Assembly (NCBI RefSeq): GCF_018131225.1
Contig: NZ_JAFCMM010000003.1
Span: 570,001 to 634,000 of the forward strand
DNA length: 64,000 nucleotides
Reading direction: 5' to 3'
Source of the DNA: Bradyrhizobium sp. U87765 SZCCT0048
GTDB lineage: Bacteria; Pseudomonadota; Alphaproteobacteria; Rhizobiales; Xanthobacteraceae
Under the pieces are notes generated by a model. That model searched no databases. It saw only the letters and a program-made list of their open reading frames with translations, and had not been told where the DNA came from. Made by a program: the position numbers and the translations under genes. This document shows, piece by piece, positions 8,859-17,276 of this stretch (positions are counted from its first letter, which is position 1; each line of letters begins with the position of its first letter).

Positions 8859-9248
8859 ATGGCGGACGGCACGCGCAGCAATCAGCAGGGCGACGGAAAC
8901 AACGGACGACCGCCAGCCGACGAGGCTGCGCTTTCCGCAAGGCTAACGCATCTGGAGGAGCGGCTTTCCCATGTCAGGAAGGACCGCGACAGCCGGAGCG
9001 CCCAGCAAGGCGGGGAGGCGGAGACAGGCTCGGCCAAAGCTTCGGCGATGGCACGCGGCTTCCGCCTTTCCTCTGAACTGGTTGCTGGCGTGGTCGTCGG
9101 AGCGGTCATCGGGTGGGGTATCGACCGTCTGCTGTCGACATCTCCCTGGGGACTGATCGTGTTCTTCCTGCTCGGCTTCGCAGCCGGTGTCCTCAACTTG
9201 ATGCGGGCAGCAGGTGTCGCTCCCAGCGACCACACCGATCGATCCTGA
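8859..9248 (+). CDS. atpI: ATP synthase protein I (AtpI)
   Basis: A 129-residue small membrane protein starting MADGTRSNQQ. A hydrophilic, partly coiled N-terminal half (ARLTHLEERLSHVRKDRD) precedes two transmembrane helices (about 72-91 and 98-117) with the AtpI pattern ELVAGVVVGAVIGWGIDRLL...LGFAAGVLNLMR. AtpI is the first gene of many F0 operons and helps assemble the c-ring; it is not part of the finished enzyme. A GTG at 8838 could add seven residues, but AGGG about a dozen bases before 8859 suits the ATG. It leads atpB-E-F'-F. Confidence 0.88.
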   Translation: MADGTRSNQQGDGNNGRPPADEAALSARLTHLEERLSHVRKDRDSRSAQQGGEAETGSAKASAMARGFRLSSELVAGVVVGAVIGWGIDRLLSTSPWGLIVFFLLGFAAGVLNLMRAAGVAPSDHTDRS

Positions 9249-9329
9249 CCGTCGCTCCCGGCCGCGCGAGACGAGACATATTGGTTTTCAGTCCGGCATG
9301 CGCCGGCAAACGATGAGAGACGAAACCGG

Positions 9330-10079
9330 ATGGCCGATCCGATTCATCAATTCGAGATCCACAAGATCTTCACGCTGGGCCATATCGGCAACCAGGAAAT
9401 CGCCTTCACCAACTCGTCGCTCTACATGTTCATCGCGGTGGCGGTCGTCACCCTGCTGATGATCGGCGGCAGCGCCGGCCGCCGTCTGGTTCCGAGCCGC
9501 TTCCAGTCGCTCGCGGAGCTATCCTACGAATTTGTCGGCAACACGCTGCGCAGCAGCGTCGGCGACGAAGGCATGAAGTTCTTCCCGTTCGTGTTCTCGC
9601 TGTTCATGTTCATCCTGACGGCGAACCTGATCGGCATCATTCCCTATACCTTCACCGTGACCAGCCACCTCATCGTGACGCTCGCGCTGGCGCTGATGGT
9701 GTTCCTCACCGTGCTGCTCTACGGCATCTACAAGAACGGCTTCAAATTCTTCAAGCTGTTCGTCCCGCACGGTATTCCGATCTACATCCTGCCGCTGATC
9801 ATGGTGATCGAGGTCATCTCCTTCCTGTCGCGGCCGGTTTCGCACTCGGTGCGTCTGTTCGCCAACATGCTGGCGGGTCACATCACCCTGAAGGTGTTCG
9901 CCGGCTTCGTCACCTCGCTGTCGGCGCTCGGGGCGCTTGGTATCGCCGGCTCGATCCTGCCGCTGCTGATGACCACCGCCCTGACCGGCCTCGAGCTGCT
10001 GGTGGCCTTCCTGCAGGCCTACGTCTTCACCATCCTCACCTGCATCTACCTGAACGACGCGCTTCATCCGGGACATTGA
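9330..10079 (+). CDS. atpB: F0F1 ATP synthase subunit a
   Basis: The 249-residue proton-channel subunit of F0. The essential arginine is in HSVRLFANMLAGH in the penultimate helix region, and the C-terminal helix contains LLVAFLQAYVFTILTCIYLNDALH with the usual glutamine. Five to six hydrophobic segments are evident, with the typical PF motif early (GMKFFPFVFSLFMFILTANLIGIIPY). A GAGAGACG ribosome-binding sequence precedes ATG 9330. Length and motifs are normal for Rhizobiales. It works with the c-ring to turn proton flow into rotation. Confidence 0.97.
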   Translation: MADPIHQFEIHKIFTLGHIGNQEIAFTNSSLYMFIAVAVVTLLMIGGSAGRRLVPSRFQSLAELSYEFVGNTLRSSVGDEGMKFFPFVFSLFMFILTANLIGIIPYTFTVTSHLIVTLALALMVFLTVLLYGIYKNGFKFFKLFVPHGIPIYILPLIMVIEVISFLSRPVSHSVRLFANMLAGHITLKVFAGFVTSLSALGALGIAGSILPLLMTTALTGLELLVAFLQAYVFTILTCIYLNDALHPGH

Positions 10080-10134
10080 GACCCGGACGAATTTCACCAA
10101 CCCTCAAACCAGTCTTCACAGAAGGAGTTTCGTT

Positions 10135-10362
10135 ATGGATCCAGTCGCAGCAAAGTACATCGGCGCCGGCATCGCTTGCCTCGGCATGGGTGGCGCGGGC
10201 ATCGGCGTCGGCACCATCTTCAGCCAGTTCCTCAATGGCGCACTGCGCAATCCGTCGGCCGCCCAGGGCCAGTTCGCGAACCTGATTTTCGGCTTCGCCG
10301 TGACCGAAGCGCTCGGCATCTTCTCGCTGCTGATCGCGCTGCTGCTCCTGTTCGCCGTCTAA
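10135..10362 (+). CDS. atpE: F0F1 ATP synthase subunit c
   Basis: A 75-residue hairpin of two transmembrane helices that multimerises into the rotating c-ring. The glycine-rich first helix (ACLGMGGAGIGVG), the polar loop RNPSAAQGQ and proton-carrying Glu58 (AVTEALGIF) are intact; glutamate rather than aspartate is the common alphaproteobacterial form, and no sodium-binding signature is apparent. AAGGAG lies eight bases before the ATG, the strongest ribosome-binding site of the operon, in keeping with the high copy number of subunit c. Confidence 0.97.
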   Translation: MDPVAAKYIGAGIACLGMGGAGIGVGTIFSQFLNGALRNPSAAQGQFANLIFGFAVTEALGIFSLLIALLLLFAV

Positions 10363-10430
10363 GCGTACCCACCCCGAAACGGCACTCGCGGGCGCGCTGA
10401 TGCCCGCGACTGACGACAGAGGAGATGTCC

Positions 10431-11021
10431 GTGGCTGAAAGTCATGGCACGGAAAAAGCCGGCATGGCCAAGGCGCACGGCGCCAAGGCTGCGACCGGCG
10501 CCCACACCGAGGCGGACAGCCACGGCAAGGGCGGTTTCCCGCCCTTCCAGGCTGAGACCTTCGCCTCGCAGCTGGTGTCGTTCGCCATCGCGTTCATCCT
10601 GCTTTATGTGATCGTCTCGAAGATCGCGCTTCCGCGCGTCGGCGGGGTGCTCGCGGCGCGCCAGGGCCTGGTCGAAAACGACCTCGCCGAGGCGCAGAAG
10701 CTCAAGGACGAATCCGATGCGGCGCTGAAGGCCTATGAAAGCGAGCTCGCCTCGGCGCGTTCGCGGGCGCAGGCCATCGGCAACGAAACCCGGGACAAGC
10801 TCAACGCCCAGTCCGATGCCGAACGCAAGGCGCTCGAAGAGCGTCTCGCCAAGAAGCTCGACGAGGCCGAGGCTTCGATCGCGTCGACCCGCACCGCAGC
10901 GATGGGCAACGTCCGTTCGATTGCGACCGATGCGGCTGCTGCGATCGTGCAGCGTCTGACCGGAACGCTTCCCGACGGCACCGCCGTCGCGAACGCCGTC
11001 GACGCATCGTTGAAGGGATAA
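10431..11021 (+). CDS. atpF': F0F1 ATP synthase subunit b' (AtpF2)
   Basis: A 196-residue peripheral-stalk subunit: a variable Ala/Lys/His-rich N-terminus, one transmembrane helix (about 46-66, FASQLVSFAIAFILLYVIV) and a long charged coiled coil. Many annotators would start at ATG 10425, but the GAGGAG element (10419-10424) abuts that ATG. It lies six bases before GTG 10431, so GTG is preferred. The diverged b' pairs with b in photosynthetic bacteria and many alphaproteobacteria to make a heterodimeric stalk. The next gene, atpF, starts six bases after its stop. Confidence 0.93.
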   Translation: MAESHGTEKAGMAKAHGAKAATGAHTEADSHGKGGFPPFQAETFASQLVSFAIAFILLYVIVSKIALPRVGGVLAARQGLVENDLAEAQKLKDESDAALKAYESELASARSRAQAIGNETRDKLNAQSDAERKALEERLAKKLDEAEASIASTRTAAMGNVRSIATDAAAAIVQRLTGTLPDGTAVANAVDASLKG

Positions 11022-11027
11022 GCGGCG

Positions 11028-11510
11028 ATGTTCGAAGCAGAAGACTGGGTCGCGGTCGCATTCGTCATCCTGATGGGCATCTTCGCCTATTTCGGCGTCC
11101 ATCGGACGCTGTTGAAGGCGCTCGATAACCGCAGCGACCGCATCAAGAAGGAAATCGACGACGCCCGCCGCCTCAAGGAAGAGGCCAGCAAGCTCGTCGC
11201 CGAGTATCGCTCCCGTCGCGAAAGCGCCGAGCGCGAGGCTCAGGAGATCGTGGCCAACGCCAAGGCCGAAGCCGAGCGCATCGCGGCCGAGACCAAGGCC
11301 AAGATGGAAGATTTTGTCGCCCGTCGCACCAAGAGCGCCGAGAACAAGATCGCCATGGCCGAGGCCCAGGCACTGGCCGACGTCCGCTCCGCTGCGGCGG
11401 AAGCTGCCGTCGCTGCTGCCGGCTCGATCATGTCCCAGACGGTCAAGGGCTCGCTCAACGAGAACCTGATCGCCCAGGGCATCCAGGACCTTCGGCAAAA
11501 GCTGAACTGA
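11028..11510 (+). CDS. atpF: F0F1 ATP synthase subunit b
   Basis: A 160-residue stalk subunit with one N-terminal transmembrane helix (about 7-25), then a continuous amphipathic coiled coil (RSDRIKKEIDDARRLKEEA onward) that reaches from the membrane to F1 subunit delta. It is the last gene of the F0 operon and is followed by a strong terminator. The F1 genes atpHAGDC are not in the window, consistent with separate F0 and F1 operons in Rhizobiales. Confidence 0.96.
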   Translation: MFEAEDWVAVAFVILMGIFAYFGVHRTLLKALDNRSDRIKKEIDDARRLKEEASKLVAEYRSRRESAEREAQEIVANAKAEAERIAAETKAKMEDFVARRTKSAENKIAMAEAQALADVRSAAAEAAVAAAGSIMSQTVKGSLNENLIAQGIQDLRQKLN

Positions 11511-11533
11511 TCGCCCGGATCACGAAGCCAACC

Positions 11534-11571
11534 AAAAAGCCGGTGCGATTGCTCGCACCGGCTTTTTTTTG
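11534..11571 (+). terminator. Rho-independent terminator of the F0 operon
   Basis: A perfect 15-bp stem (11534-11548 with 11553-11567), loop TTGC and an eight-T run. The stem's own A-run on the left also allows it to act in reverse for the convergent lipoprotein gene. Confidence 0.95.
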
Positions 11572-11611
11572 TGCTGCTGTCGTCCCGGCCCGCCCACCCG
11601 GGGCGGTGGAT

Positions 11612-12316
11612 CTATCCGGCGCGCGCCTTGCTGCGATGGCGCCGCGGCGCGGCCTCGGGCTTCAAGCCGTTGGGATCGAAGCCGATATAAAACACGTACT
11701 GGTCGCCGGCATCGCCCTTCGGCGCCGGGTAGATGACGTCCTCGGCAACGAAGCTGTAAACCGTGCTCTCGCCGTTGGCGCCCATGGCGACACTGGTCCT
11801 GTAAGCCTTGGTGAAGATCACCTTGTCGCCAACGCCCTCCTGAACCACGGCGACGCGAACAGGGATATCGACGGTCGGCGGCGCTCCCGCCGGGCCGACG
11901 ATGACACGCCCTTCGATGCCGATGCGGGCCGTGATCTGGCCGCCATTGAGATTGCAGTCGCGCGCGGTACGGGTGATCGTCACCTGGTAGCGCAGGTCTT
12001 CGCCACTCGCCGGCTTGCCTGGCGCACCGACCGCCAGGGTCGAGGCACCTGCGCGAATCGCCACAGCCGGACAGGTCAGTTGCGCGTCGGCGGCCTGTTC
12101 AGCCGCCGTCGGCGCCGGCTCCCCAACAGCTTGGGACTTGGAGCCGAACAACTGGCTGAAACGCGATCCGATCGACGATTCGCTGCCGGACGAGCCGCCC
12201 AGCATGCTGCCGCCGCCGCATCCTGCCAGCGAAAGCGCCGTCAGCGTGAAGAGCGCAGCGCGAGTGAAGCCGCGCGAAGCGCCGGCCTGCAAAAACATCG
12301 ATCGTTGTCTGGTCAT
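11612..12316 (-). CDS. Putative outer-envelope lipoprotein, unknown function
   Basis: A 234-residue protein with a type II signal peptide: basic start, hydrophobic FTRAALFTLTALSLAGC and lipobox LAGC with the acylated cysteine at about residue 33. A glycine/serine-rich linker follows, then a predicted beta-rich domain (about 80-215; TCPAVAIRAGASTLAVG...) with one further cysteine in ARDCNLNGG, which could pair with that in LTCPAV. The basic tail RRHRSKARAG is unusual for a secreted lipoprotein. Proteins of this kind are widespread in Rhizobiales without assigned function. It is convergent with the ATP synthase operon. Confidence 0.75.
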   Translation of the reverse strand: MTRQRSMFLQAGASRGFTRAALFTLTALSLAGCGGGSMLGGSSGSESSIGSRFSQLFGSKSQAVGEPAPTAAEQAADAQLTCPAVAIRAGASTLAVGAPGKPASGEDLRYQVTITRTARDCNLNGGQITARIGIEGRVIVGPAGAPPTVDIPVRVAVVQEGVGDKVIFTKAYRTSVAMGANGESTVYSFVAEDVIYPAPKGDAGDQYVFYIGFDPNGLKPEAAPRRHRSKARAG

Positions 12317-12416
12317 CGTCCCCGTGATCCCGAAATCCCCCGATTTCGAGCGGGTTTATAGCAGCGCAAAGGCGGCAAACCAAAGGCACAATCGGCCGCG
12401 CCCGGCGCGGGACGAA

Positions 12417-13004
12417 TCAGCTCCGGAGATCCTCGTTGAGCAGGCCGAACAGATAGTGGTCCTGCCACACACCATTGATGCACAGATAGCGGCGCGCGCG
12501 GCCTTCCCGGGCAAAACCACACTTTTCCAGCACCCGTACCGAGGCGGTGTTGGTCGGAATGCAGGCCGCGTCGACCCGATGCAGGTTGAGCTCCCCGAAC
12601 AGCGACGGCAGCAGGGCTCGCAGGGCGCCGGTCATGTAGCCCATGCCGGCGAACGGCTCGCCGATCCAGTAGCCGATGGTCCCGGCTTGCACGATGCCGC
12701 GCCGGACGTTCGCCAGCGTCACCCCGCCGATCAGCACGCCGTCGTTCTCGCGGAAGATCAGGAACGGATAGGCCTTGTCACCGGCCATATCCTCTTCATA
12801 GCGCCGGATGCGGCGGCGGAAGCCGGAGCGGGTCAGGTCGTCGGACGGCCAGATCGGCTCCCACGGCGTCAGGAACGCCCTGCTGGCCTCGCGCAGCTGG
12901 GCCCATTGCGGAAAGTCGGACATCTGCGGCGCCCGCAGCAAAAGTCCGTTTCCACGCGGCGCCAGCGGCGGAGGCGCGCTCGACGGCAACCGAAACAGGG
13001 CCAT
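12417..13004 (-). CDS. RimJ/RimL-type GNAT N-acetyltransferase
   Basis: A 195-residue GNAT-fold acetyltransferase of the RimJ/RimL branch, which acetylates protein N-termini (ribosomal proteins S5 and L12 in E. coli) or other amines using acetyl-CoA. The domain starts near residue 20 (NGLLLRAPQMSDFPQW). It has the acetyl-CoA loop near IGEPFAGMGYMTGALRAL (about 118-135) and the RimJ-type ending NTASVRVLEKCGFAREG...LCINGVWQDHYLFGLL. It lies 205 bases downstream of the M16 peptidase gene, separated by a degenerate dispersed repeat. The actual substrate is unknown. Confidence 0.85.
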   Translation of the reverse strand: MALFRLPSSAPPPLAPRGNGLLLRAPQMSDFPQWAQLREASRAFLTPWEPIWPSDDLTRSGFRRRIRRYEEDMAGDKAYPFLIFRENDGVLIGGVTLANVRRGIVQAGTIGYWIGEPFAGMGYMTGALRALLPSLFGELNLHRVDAACIPTNTASVRVLEKCGFAREGRARRYLCINGVWQDHYLFGLLNEDLRS

Positions 13005-13033
13005 GACGCCTTTCCTTGCGATCAGATCGGCAT

Positions 13034-13087
13034 TCTAGAGCATCGGCCGGAAGGCTGTGAACCCTGTTTTCGGTCGAGCCTCATGCC
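13034..13087. repeat. Degenerate REP-like dispersed element
   Basis: CTAGAGCATCGGCCGGAA and the following TGTGAACC...GTTTTCGG...TCATGCC look like a decayed version of the CTAGAGCATGATCCGGAAAA-type palindromic repeats I recall as common between genes in Bradyrhizobium relatives. The same CTAGAGC head recurs at 56698 and, as a fragment, at 52948. Confidence 0.45.
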
Positions 13088-13209
13088 ACCGGCGCGCGAA
13101 TCGGCAACGACTTCGCGCCCGCCAGCCCGCCCCGGAATGTCCGCCCGGGCCTGCCGGACCTGAAGCGGCGCGCGCCAAAGCGCGCCCCTTATGTCGATTG
13201 GGCTGGACG

Positions 13210-14499
13210 CTAGTGGTAGCGCGCCCGCGCCACCGGGCGGCTCAGGCCCTCGGCCCGGTTGACCGCCGTCTCCAGCCCGCGTCCGGTGCCGAGGGCCACC
13301 ACGGCCGGGCGGCTGCGATGCAGCAGTCCATACCCTGCCTCGCGGGTCGTCTCGACACTGACCGCCTCGATCCGGCCGATCAGTTCCTCGACCGTGAGCG
13401 GGCGGCCATAGGCCATGATATGCCGCGCGAGCTGCTCGGCGCGAGCGCTGCAGCTTTCGAGCGCCATCAACAGGCCGGCTTTCATCTGCGCCTTGGCGCG
13501 CGCGATTTCCGCCTCGGTCAGCGTCTCGACCGCATTGTTGATCTCGTCGACGATGACTTCCATCATCTCCGGCGCGTCGGCCGGATCAGTGCCGGTGTAC
13601 AGCCCGAAGAAGCCCGTGTCGGAATACGGCATGTGGAAGGTCGAGATGGTGTAGCACAGCCCGCGCTTCTCGCGGACCTCCTGGAACAGGCGGGAAGACA
13701 TGCCGCCACCAAGGACGTTGACGAAGACATTGAGGCTGAACAGCGCCGGATCGGTCTGCGGCAGGCCTTCGAGCGCCATGGTGAGATGGGCCTGCTCGAG
13801 ATCACGGCGCACCACGCGCACGCCGCCCTTCCCGAAGGTCGCCGGCTGCGGCTTCGGCGCCGCCGGTCCCTGGAAGCTGCCGAAACGTTTCTCGACCTCG
13901 GCCACCACCTCGCGATGATCGACCGCGCCGGCGGCCGAGATCACCATGTCGGGCGCGCGATAGTGGGTCAGCAGATAGCTGCGCAGCATGTCGCGGTTGA
14001 AGCCGCGCAGCGTTTCCGCGGTCCCGAGCAGCGAGCGTCCCATCGGCTGGTCGGGATAGGCGAGCTCGCTGAGGTGTTCGAACACGACGTCGTCGGGCGT
14101 GTCCTGCGCCGCGCCAATCTCCTGTTCGATCACGCTCTTCTCGCGCTCGAGCTCCTCGGCGTCGAAGGTCGGGTTGGAGAGAATGTCGGACAGCACGTCG
14201 AGCGCCAGCGGCACGTCGGCCTTCAGCACCCGCGCATAGTACGCCGTGTTCTCGGTGCTGGTGGCGGCGTTGAGATCGCCGCCAACGGCCTCGATCTCCT
14301 CGGCGATCTGCCGTGCCGAACGATTCGTCGTGCCCTTGAACGCCATGTGCTCGAGCAGATGCGAAATGCCGTGCTCGTTGAGCTTCTCGTCACGGCCGCC
14401 GACGCCGCTCCAGACACCGAGCGCGGCGGTTTCCAGATGCGGCATCTTGTCGGTGACGACGGTGAGGCCTGACGGCAGACGGGTGACCTCGACGCTCAT
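13210..14499 (-). CDS. M16 family zinc peptidase (PqqL/MPP-like)
   Basis: A 429-residue inverzincin. The zinc motif HxxEH is HLLEH at residues 47-51, and a downstream glutamate ligand lies in REKSVIEQEI (about 125). The active N-terminal half is followed by the second M16 domain (PF05193-like). This is the single-chain, mitochondrial-processing-peptidase-like form found beside thrC in most Rhizobiales. Its ATG overlaps the thrC stop by four bases (ATGA), so the two are translationally coupled. The physiological substrate of this bacterial group is not settled. No signal peptide is visible, so it probably acts in the cytoplasm. Confidence 0.92.
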   Translation of the reverse strand: MSVEVTRLPSGLTVVTDKMPHLETAALGVWSGVGGRDEKLNEHGISHLLEHMAFKGTTNRSARQIAEEIEAVGGDLNAATSTENTAYYARVLKADVPLALDVLSDILSNPTFDAEELEREKSVIEQEIGAAQDTPDDVVFEHLSELAYPDQPMGRSLLGTAETLRGFNRDMLRSYLLTHYRAPDMVISAAGAVDHREVVAEVEKRFGSFQGPAAPKPQPATFGKGGVRVVRRDLEQAHLTMALEGLPQTDPALFSLNVFVNVLGGGMSSRLFQEVREKRGLCYTISTFHMPYSDTGFFGLYTGTDPADAPEMMEVIVDEINNAVETLTEAEIARAKAQMKAGLLMALESCSARAEQLARHIMAYGRPLTVEELIGRIEAVSVETTREAGYGLLHRSRPAVVALGTGRGLETAVNRAEGLSRPVARARYH

Positions 14500-15914
14500 C
14501 GGACCGCTCCCTGCTTGGCGGCGCGGCTGACCGACAGCACGAACCGCTCCAGCTCCGGTTGATCATTGGGGACGACACGGACCTGCTCCTGCCGGCTCAT
14601 CAGATCGCCAAGCCACGCCGGCAAGTGCGGGCGCACGCCGCACGCGGCTTCGACCGCGTCGGGAAACTTCGCCGGATGGGCGGTCGACAACACGATGGTC
14701 GGCACCGACGTGTCGGCGCCCTCCTGCTCGGCCACGGCCATCGCCACCGCGGTATGCGGATCGATCAGGTCGCCGGTTTCGCGGAAGGCCGTGCGGATCG
14801 CGGCGCTGGTTTCGTTCTCGTCGGCGCGGCCGGCGTCGAAATCACGCCGGACGATGGCGAGCGCGGTATCGGGCAGCGTGAAGCGTCCCGACTGCGTCAG
14901 CGACGCCATCAGAGCGCGCACCACAGCGCTGTCGCGGCCGGTTGCCTCGAAAACCAGACGTTCGAAATTCGACGACACCTGAATATCCATCGACGGCGAC
15001 GAGGTCGCGTTCACCCCGCGCACCTCATAGGTGCCGGTGGCGAGTGTGCGCACCAGAATGTCGTTGACGTTGGAGGCGATCCTGAGACGGCGAATCGGCA
15101 GGCCCATGCGCTTGGCGACATAGCCGGCGAAGATGTCGCCGAAATTTCCGGTCGGCACCGTAAAGTCGACAGTGCGCGCCGGCGCACCGAGTGCGACCGC
15201 CGCGGTGAAATAGTAGACCACCTGCGCGACGATCCGGCCCCAGTTGATGGAGTTGACGCCGGACAGGGCCACCGCGTCGCGGAAACGATGATGATTGAAG
15301 AGGCCCTTCACAAGCGCCTGGCAATCATCGAAGGTGCCTTCGACCGCGAGCGCATGCACATTGGCCGCGCCCGTGGTCGTCATCATCCGCCGCTGCACCT
15401 CGGAGATGCGGCCCTGCGGAAACAGCACGACGAGATCGACGTTGTCGCGGCCTGCGAAGGCATCGACCGCGGCGCCGCCGGTGTCACCGGAGGTTGCCAC
15501 CACGATGGTGGTACGCTGAGCACGCTTGGCGAGTACGTGGTCCATCAGCCGCGCCAGCAGCTGCATTGCGACGTCCTTGAATGCCAGCGTCGGACCGTGG
15601 AACAGCTCGAGGATGAACTGGTTCGGGCTCGCCTGGTCGAGCGGCACCACGGCCGGATGGCGGAACGTGGCGTAGGCCTCGTTCGCCATGCGCCCGAGTT
15701 CGGCGTCGGAGATCTCGCCGCCGACGAACGGCCGGATCACCTCGACGGCGACTTCCCAGTAGGGCCGGCCGAACAGGCCGGCGATCTGCTGCGCCGACAA
15801 TGACGGCCAGGTTTCGGGCACATAAAGTCCACCATCGCGGGCAAGCCCGGTCAGCATCACGTCGCAGAAGCCCAATGCAGGTGCCTCGCCACGGGTCGAG
15901 ATATAGCGCGTCAA
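14496..15914 (-). CDS. thrC: Threonine synthase
   Basis: A 472-residue PLP enzyme converting O-phospho-L-homoserine to threonine, the last step of the pathway. PLP-binding Lys113 lies in HGPTLAFKDVAMQ; TSGDTGGAAVDAF is the phosphate-binding region and GSCS-like loops are conserved. The frame is open from ATG 15944, but GGAGG sits five bases before a TTG at 15914 that gives the family's usual beginning MTRYISTRGEAP, so TTG is preferred. It is coupled to the M16 peptidase and lies downstream of SURF1. A palindrome at 15970-15985 may mark its own promoter. Confidence 0.95.
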   Translation of the reverse strand: MTRYISTRGEAPALGFCDVMLTGLARDGGLYVPETWPSLSAQQIAGLFGRPYWEVAVEVIRPFVGGEISDAELGRMANEAYATFRHPAVVPLDQASPNQFILELFHGPTLAFKDVAMQLLARLMDHVLAKRAQRTTIVVATSGDTGGAAVDAFAGRDNVDLVVLFPQGRISEVQRRMMTTTGAANVHALAVEGTFDDCQALVKGLFNHHRFRDAVALSGVNSINWGRIVAQVVYYFTAAVALGAPARTVDFTVPTGNFGDIFAGYVAKRMGLPIRRLRIASNVNDILVRTLATGTYEVRGVNATSSPSMDIQVSSNFERLVFEATGRDSAVVRALMASLTQSGRFTLPDTALAIVRRDFDAGRADENETSAAIRTAFRETGDLIDPHTAVAMAVAEQEGADTSVPTIVLSTAHPAKFPDAVEAACGVRPHLPAWLGDLMSRQEQVRVVPNDQPELERFVLSVSRAAKQGAVR

Positions 15915-15969
15915 CACATCCTCCAAAGGCGGAGCCTTCTCCAAACCTCTGATAAATTTGAATTATTCA

Positions 15970-15985
15970 GTTTTCCTGAGAAAAC
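15970..15985. promoter_or_regulatory. Palindrome between SURF1 and thrC
   Basis: GTTTTC-CTGA-GAAAAC is a perfect 6-4-6 inverted repeat in an AT-rich patch 56 bases before the thrC start. It is a candidate operator, or a weak terminator for the oxidase operon. Confidence 0.35.
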
Positions 15986-16082
15986 GTCCGGGCACCTTAC
16001 GGCATCAGCCCGCAAAGTGGAAACCGGATTTCCGCAGGGCCGTCGCCTCAAGAGCGCGTGAGCAGGATGCATACACCGCCGG

Positions 16083-16808
16083 TCACGCACGGCGCTGGCT
16101 GCGAAACCAGAACATTGCCGCGATGGCCACCACGATGGCGAGGCCGAACCAGGTCATCGCGTATTGCAGGTGCTGGTCGCGCAGCTGGACGTCGAGCGGA
16201 CCTGCCTTCGGCAGCCCCGAGGGCGGCACTGGCCCTTCGAGATCGAGGTAGAACGGCGCCACCTGCCCCCAACCGAGCATCTGCGCCATGTCCAGCGAAT
16301 CGCGCGCGAACCACAGATGCTTCGCCACGTCAGGCTTCGGCGTGAACCAGCCGGGGCTTTCGGGAAAGCGCAGGTAGCCGACGAGTTCGACCGGCGGATT
16401 GGCCACTACGCCCGTCAGCAAGGCCGCCCCTTCGGGCAGGAAGCCGCGATTAACGACCATCGTCCCGCCACTGGCGATGCGCGCTGGCATGAACACCCAG
16501 GTGCCGAGACCGCTGACGTCGGGGCGCAGCGCCGAACCGGAGGTATAGACCCGTGCGTCACGCGCGACGTCGAACTGCGCCAATACCTTCACCCGGCGAA
16601 ACTCGTCGCGGGACGCGGTGAGCCCGCCCCACTCCGACGGAGGCGGCAGCGCCACCGGCGCCGCGGCGAGGCGCTCGTTGAGGGCCGCGATGAGTTGCTG
16701 CTTCTCTTGCTTGCGCTGAAGTTGCCAGATGCCGAGACCGACCAGAACCACCAGCATGGCAACAGTGATGATGGCCATGCCGAAACGGCCGCGGGTGGAG
16801 GTGGACAT
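16083..16808 (-). CDS. SURF1 family cytochrome oxidase assembly protein
   Basis: A 241-residue inner-membrane protein with two transmembrane helices (about 10-30 and 217-235) bracketing a periplasmic domain, the standard SURF1/Shy1 topology. Typical blocks are LGIWQLQRKQEKQ, NRGFLP (VVNRGFLPEG) and the C-terminal LQYAMTWFGLAI. SURF1 assists heme a insertion into CtaD. The ATG at 16808 shares its A with the stop of the DUF983 gene (TGATG), indicating coupling; a GTG one codon upstream is possible. It closes the ctaC-to-SURF1 operon, followed by thrC. Confidence 0.93.
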   Translation of the reverse strand: MSTSTRGRFGMAIITVAMLVVLVGLGIWQLQRKQEKQQLIAALNERLAAAPVALPPPSEWGGLTASRDEFRRVKVLAQFDVARDARVYTSGSALRPDVSGLGTWVFMPARIASGGTMVVNRGFLPEGAALLTGVVANPPVELVGYLRFPESPGWFTPKPDVAKHLWFARDSLDMAQMLGWGQVAPFYLDLEGPVPPSGLPKAGPLDVQLRDQHLQYAMTWFGLAIVVAIAAMFWFRSQRRA

Positions 16809-17191
16809 CACTTGGGCTCACGATCGATCAGGCGGCCCTCGGACGCCCGATGATGATACTGCAGAGCAATCAACAACGACTTCATCACGCGCAACGGCAG
16901 CAGCGTCGTCGCCAGGATCAGCGGCAACCATAGCGCCGCATGCACCCAGAATGGCGGCTGGTACTTGATCTCGACCACCAGCGCCGCGCCGACCACGATG
17001 AAGCCGGCGATCATGATGATGAAGATCGACGGACCATCGCCCGCATCAATGAAAGTGTAGTCGAGCCCGCAGACCTCGCAGCGCGGCGCAAGCCGCAAAA
17101 AGCCCGAGAACAGCTTGCCCTGGCCGCAGCGCGGGCACTTGCAGCCGAGACCGGCCGCGAATGGGGAGACGGCATGATTGTCGTTGGTCAT
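16808..17191 (-). CDS. DUF983 zinc-ribbon membrane protein
   Basis: A 127-residue protein starting MTNDNHAVSP with GGGAG upstream. The N-terminal CKCPRC and CEVC pairs at residues 17-41 look like a zinc ribbon, followed by two transmembrane helices (about 56-75 and 82-104). DUF983 proteins sit between ctaE and SURF1 in many alphaproteobacteria and are thought to help oxidase biogenesis, but a precise role is not established. It overlaps SURF1 at TGATG and lies after a hairpin that probably lowers read-through from ctaE. Confidence 0.88.
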   Translation of the reverse strand: MTNDNHAVSPFAAGLGCKCPRCGQGKLFSGFLRLAPRCEVCGLDYTFIDAGDGPSIFIIMIAGFIVVGAALVVEIKYQPPFWVHAALWLPLILATTLLPLRVMKSLLIALQYHHRASEGRLIDREPK

Positions 17192-17223
17192 CTGCGCTCC
17201 CTTCTGCGAGCGGTGCGCCCGTT

Positions 17224-17256
17224 CAAAACGCAAAGGGGCGGCCGTGAGGCCGCCCC
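17224..17256 (-). terminator. Hairpin with T-rich tail between ctaE and DUF983
   Basis: On the minus strand a perfect 9-bp stem GGGGCGGCC/GGCCGCCCC with loop TCAC is followed by TTTGCGTTTT. It lies just after the ctaE stop, inside the operon, so it may be a partial terminator that tunes assembly-factor expression relative to ctaE. Confidence 0.7.
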
Positions 17257-17276
17257 CGGATCGAGATCGATCTGCC

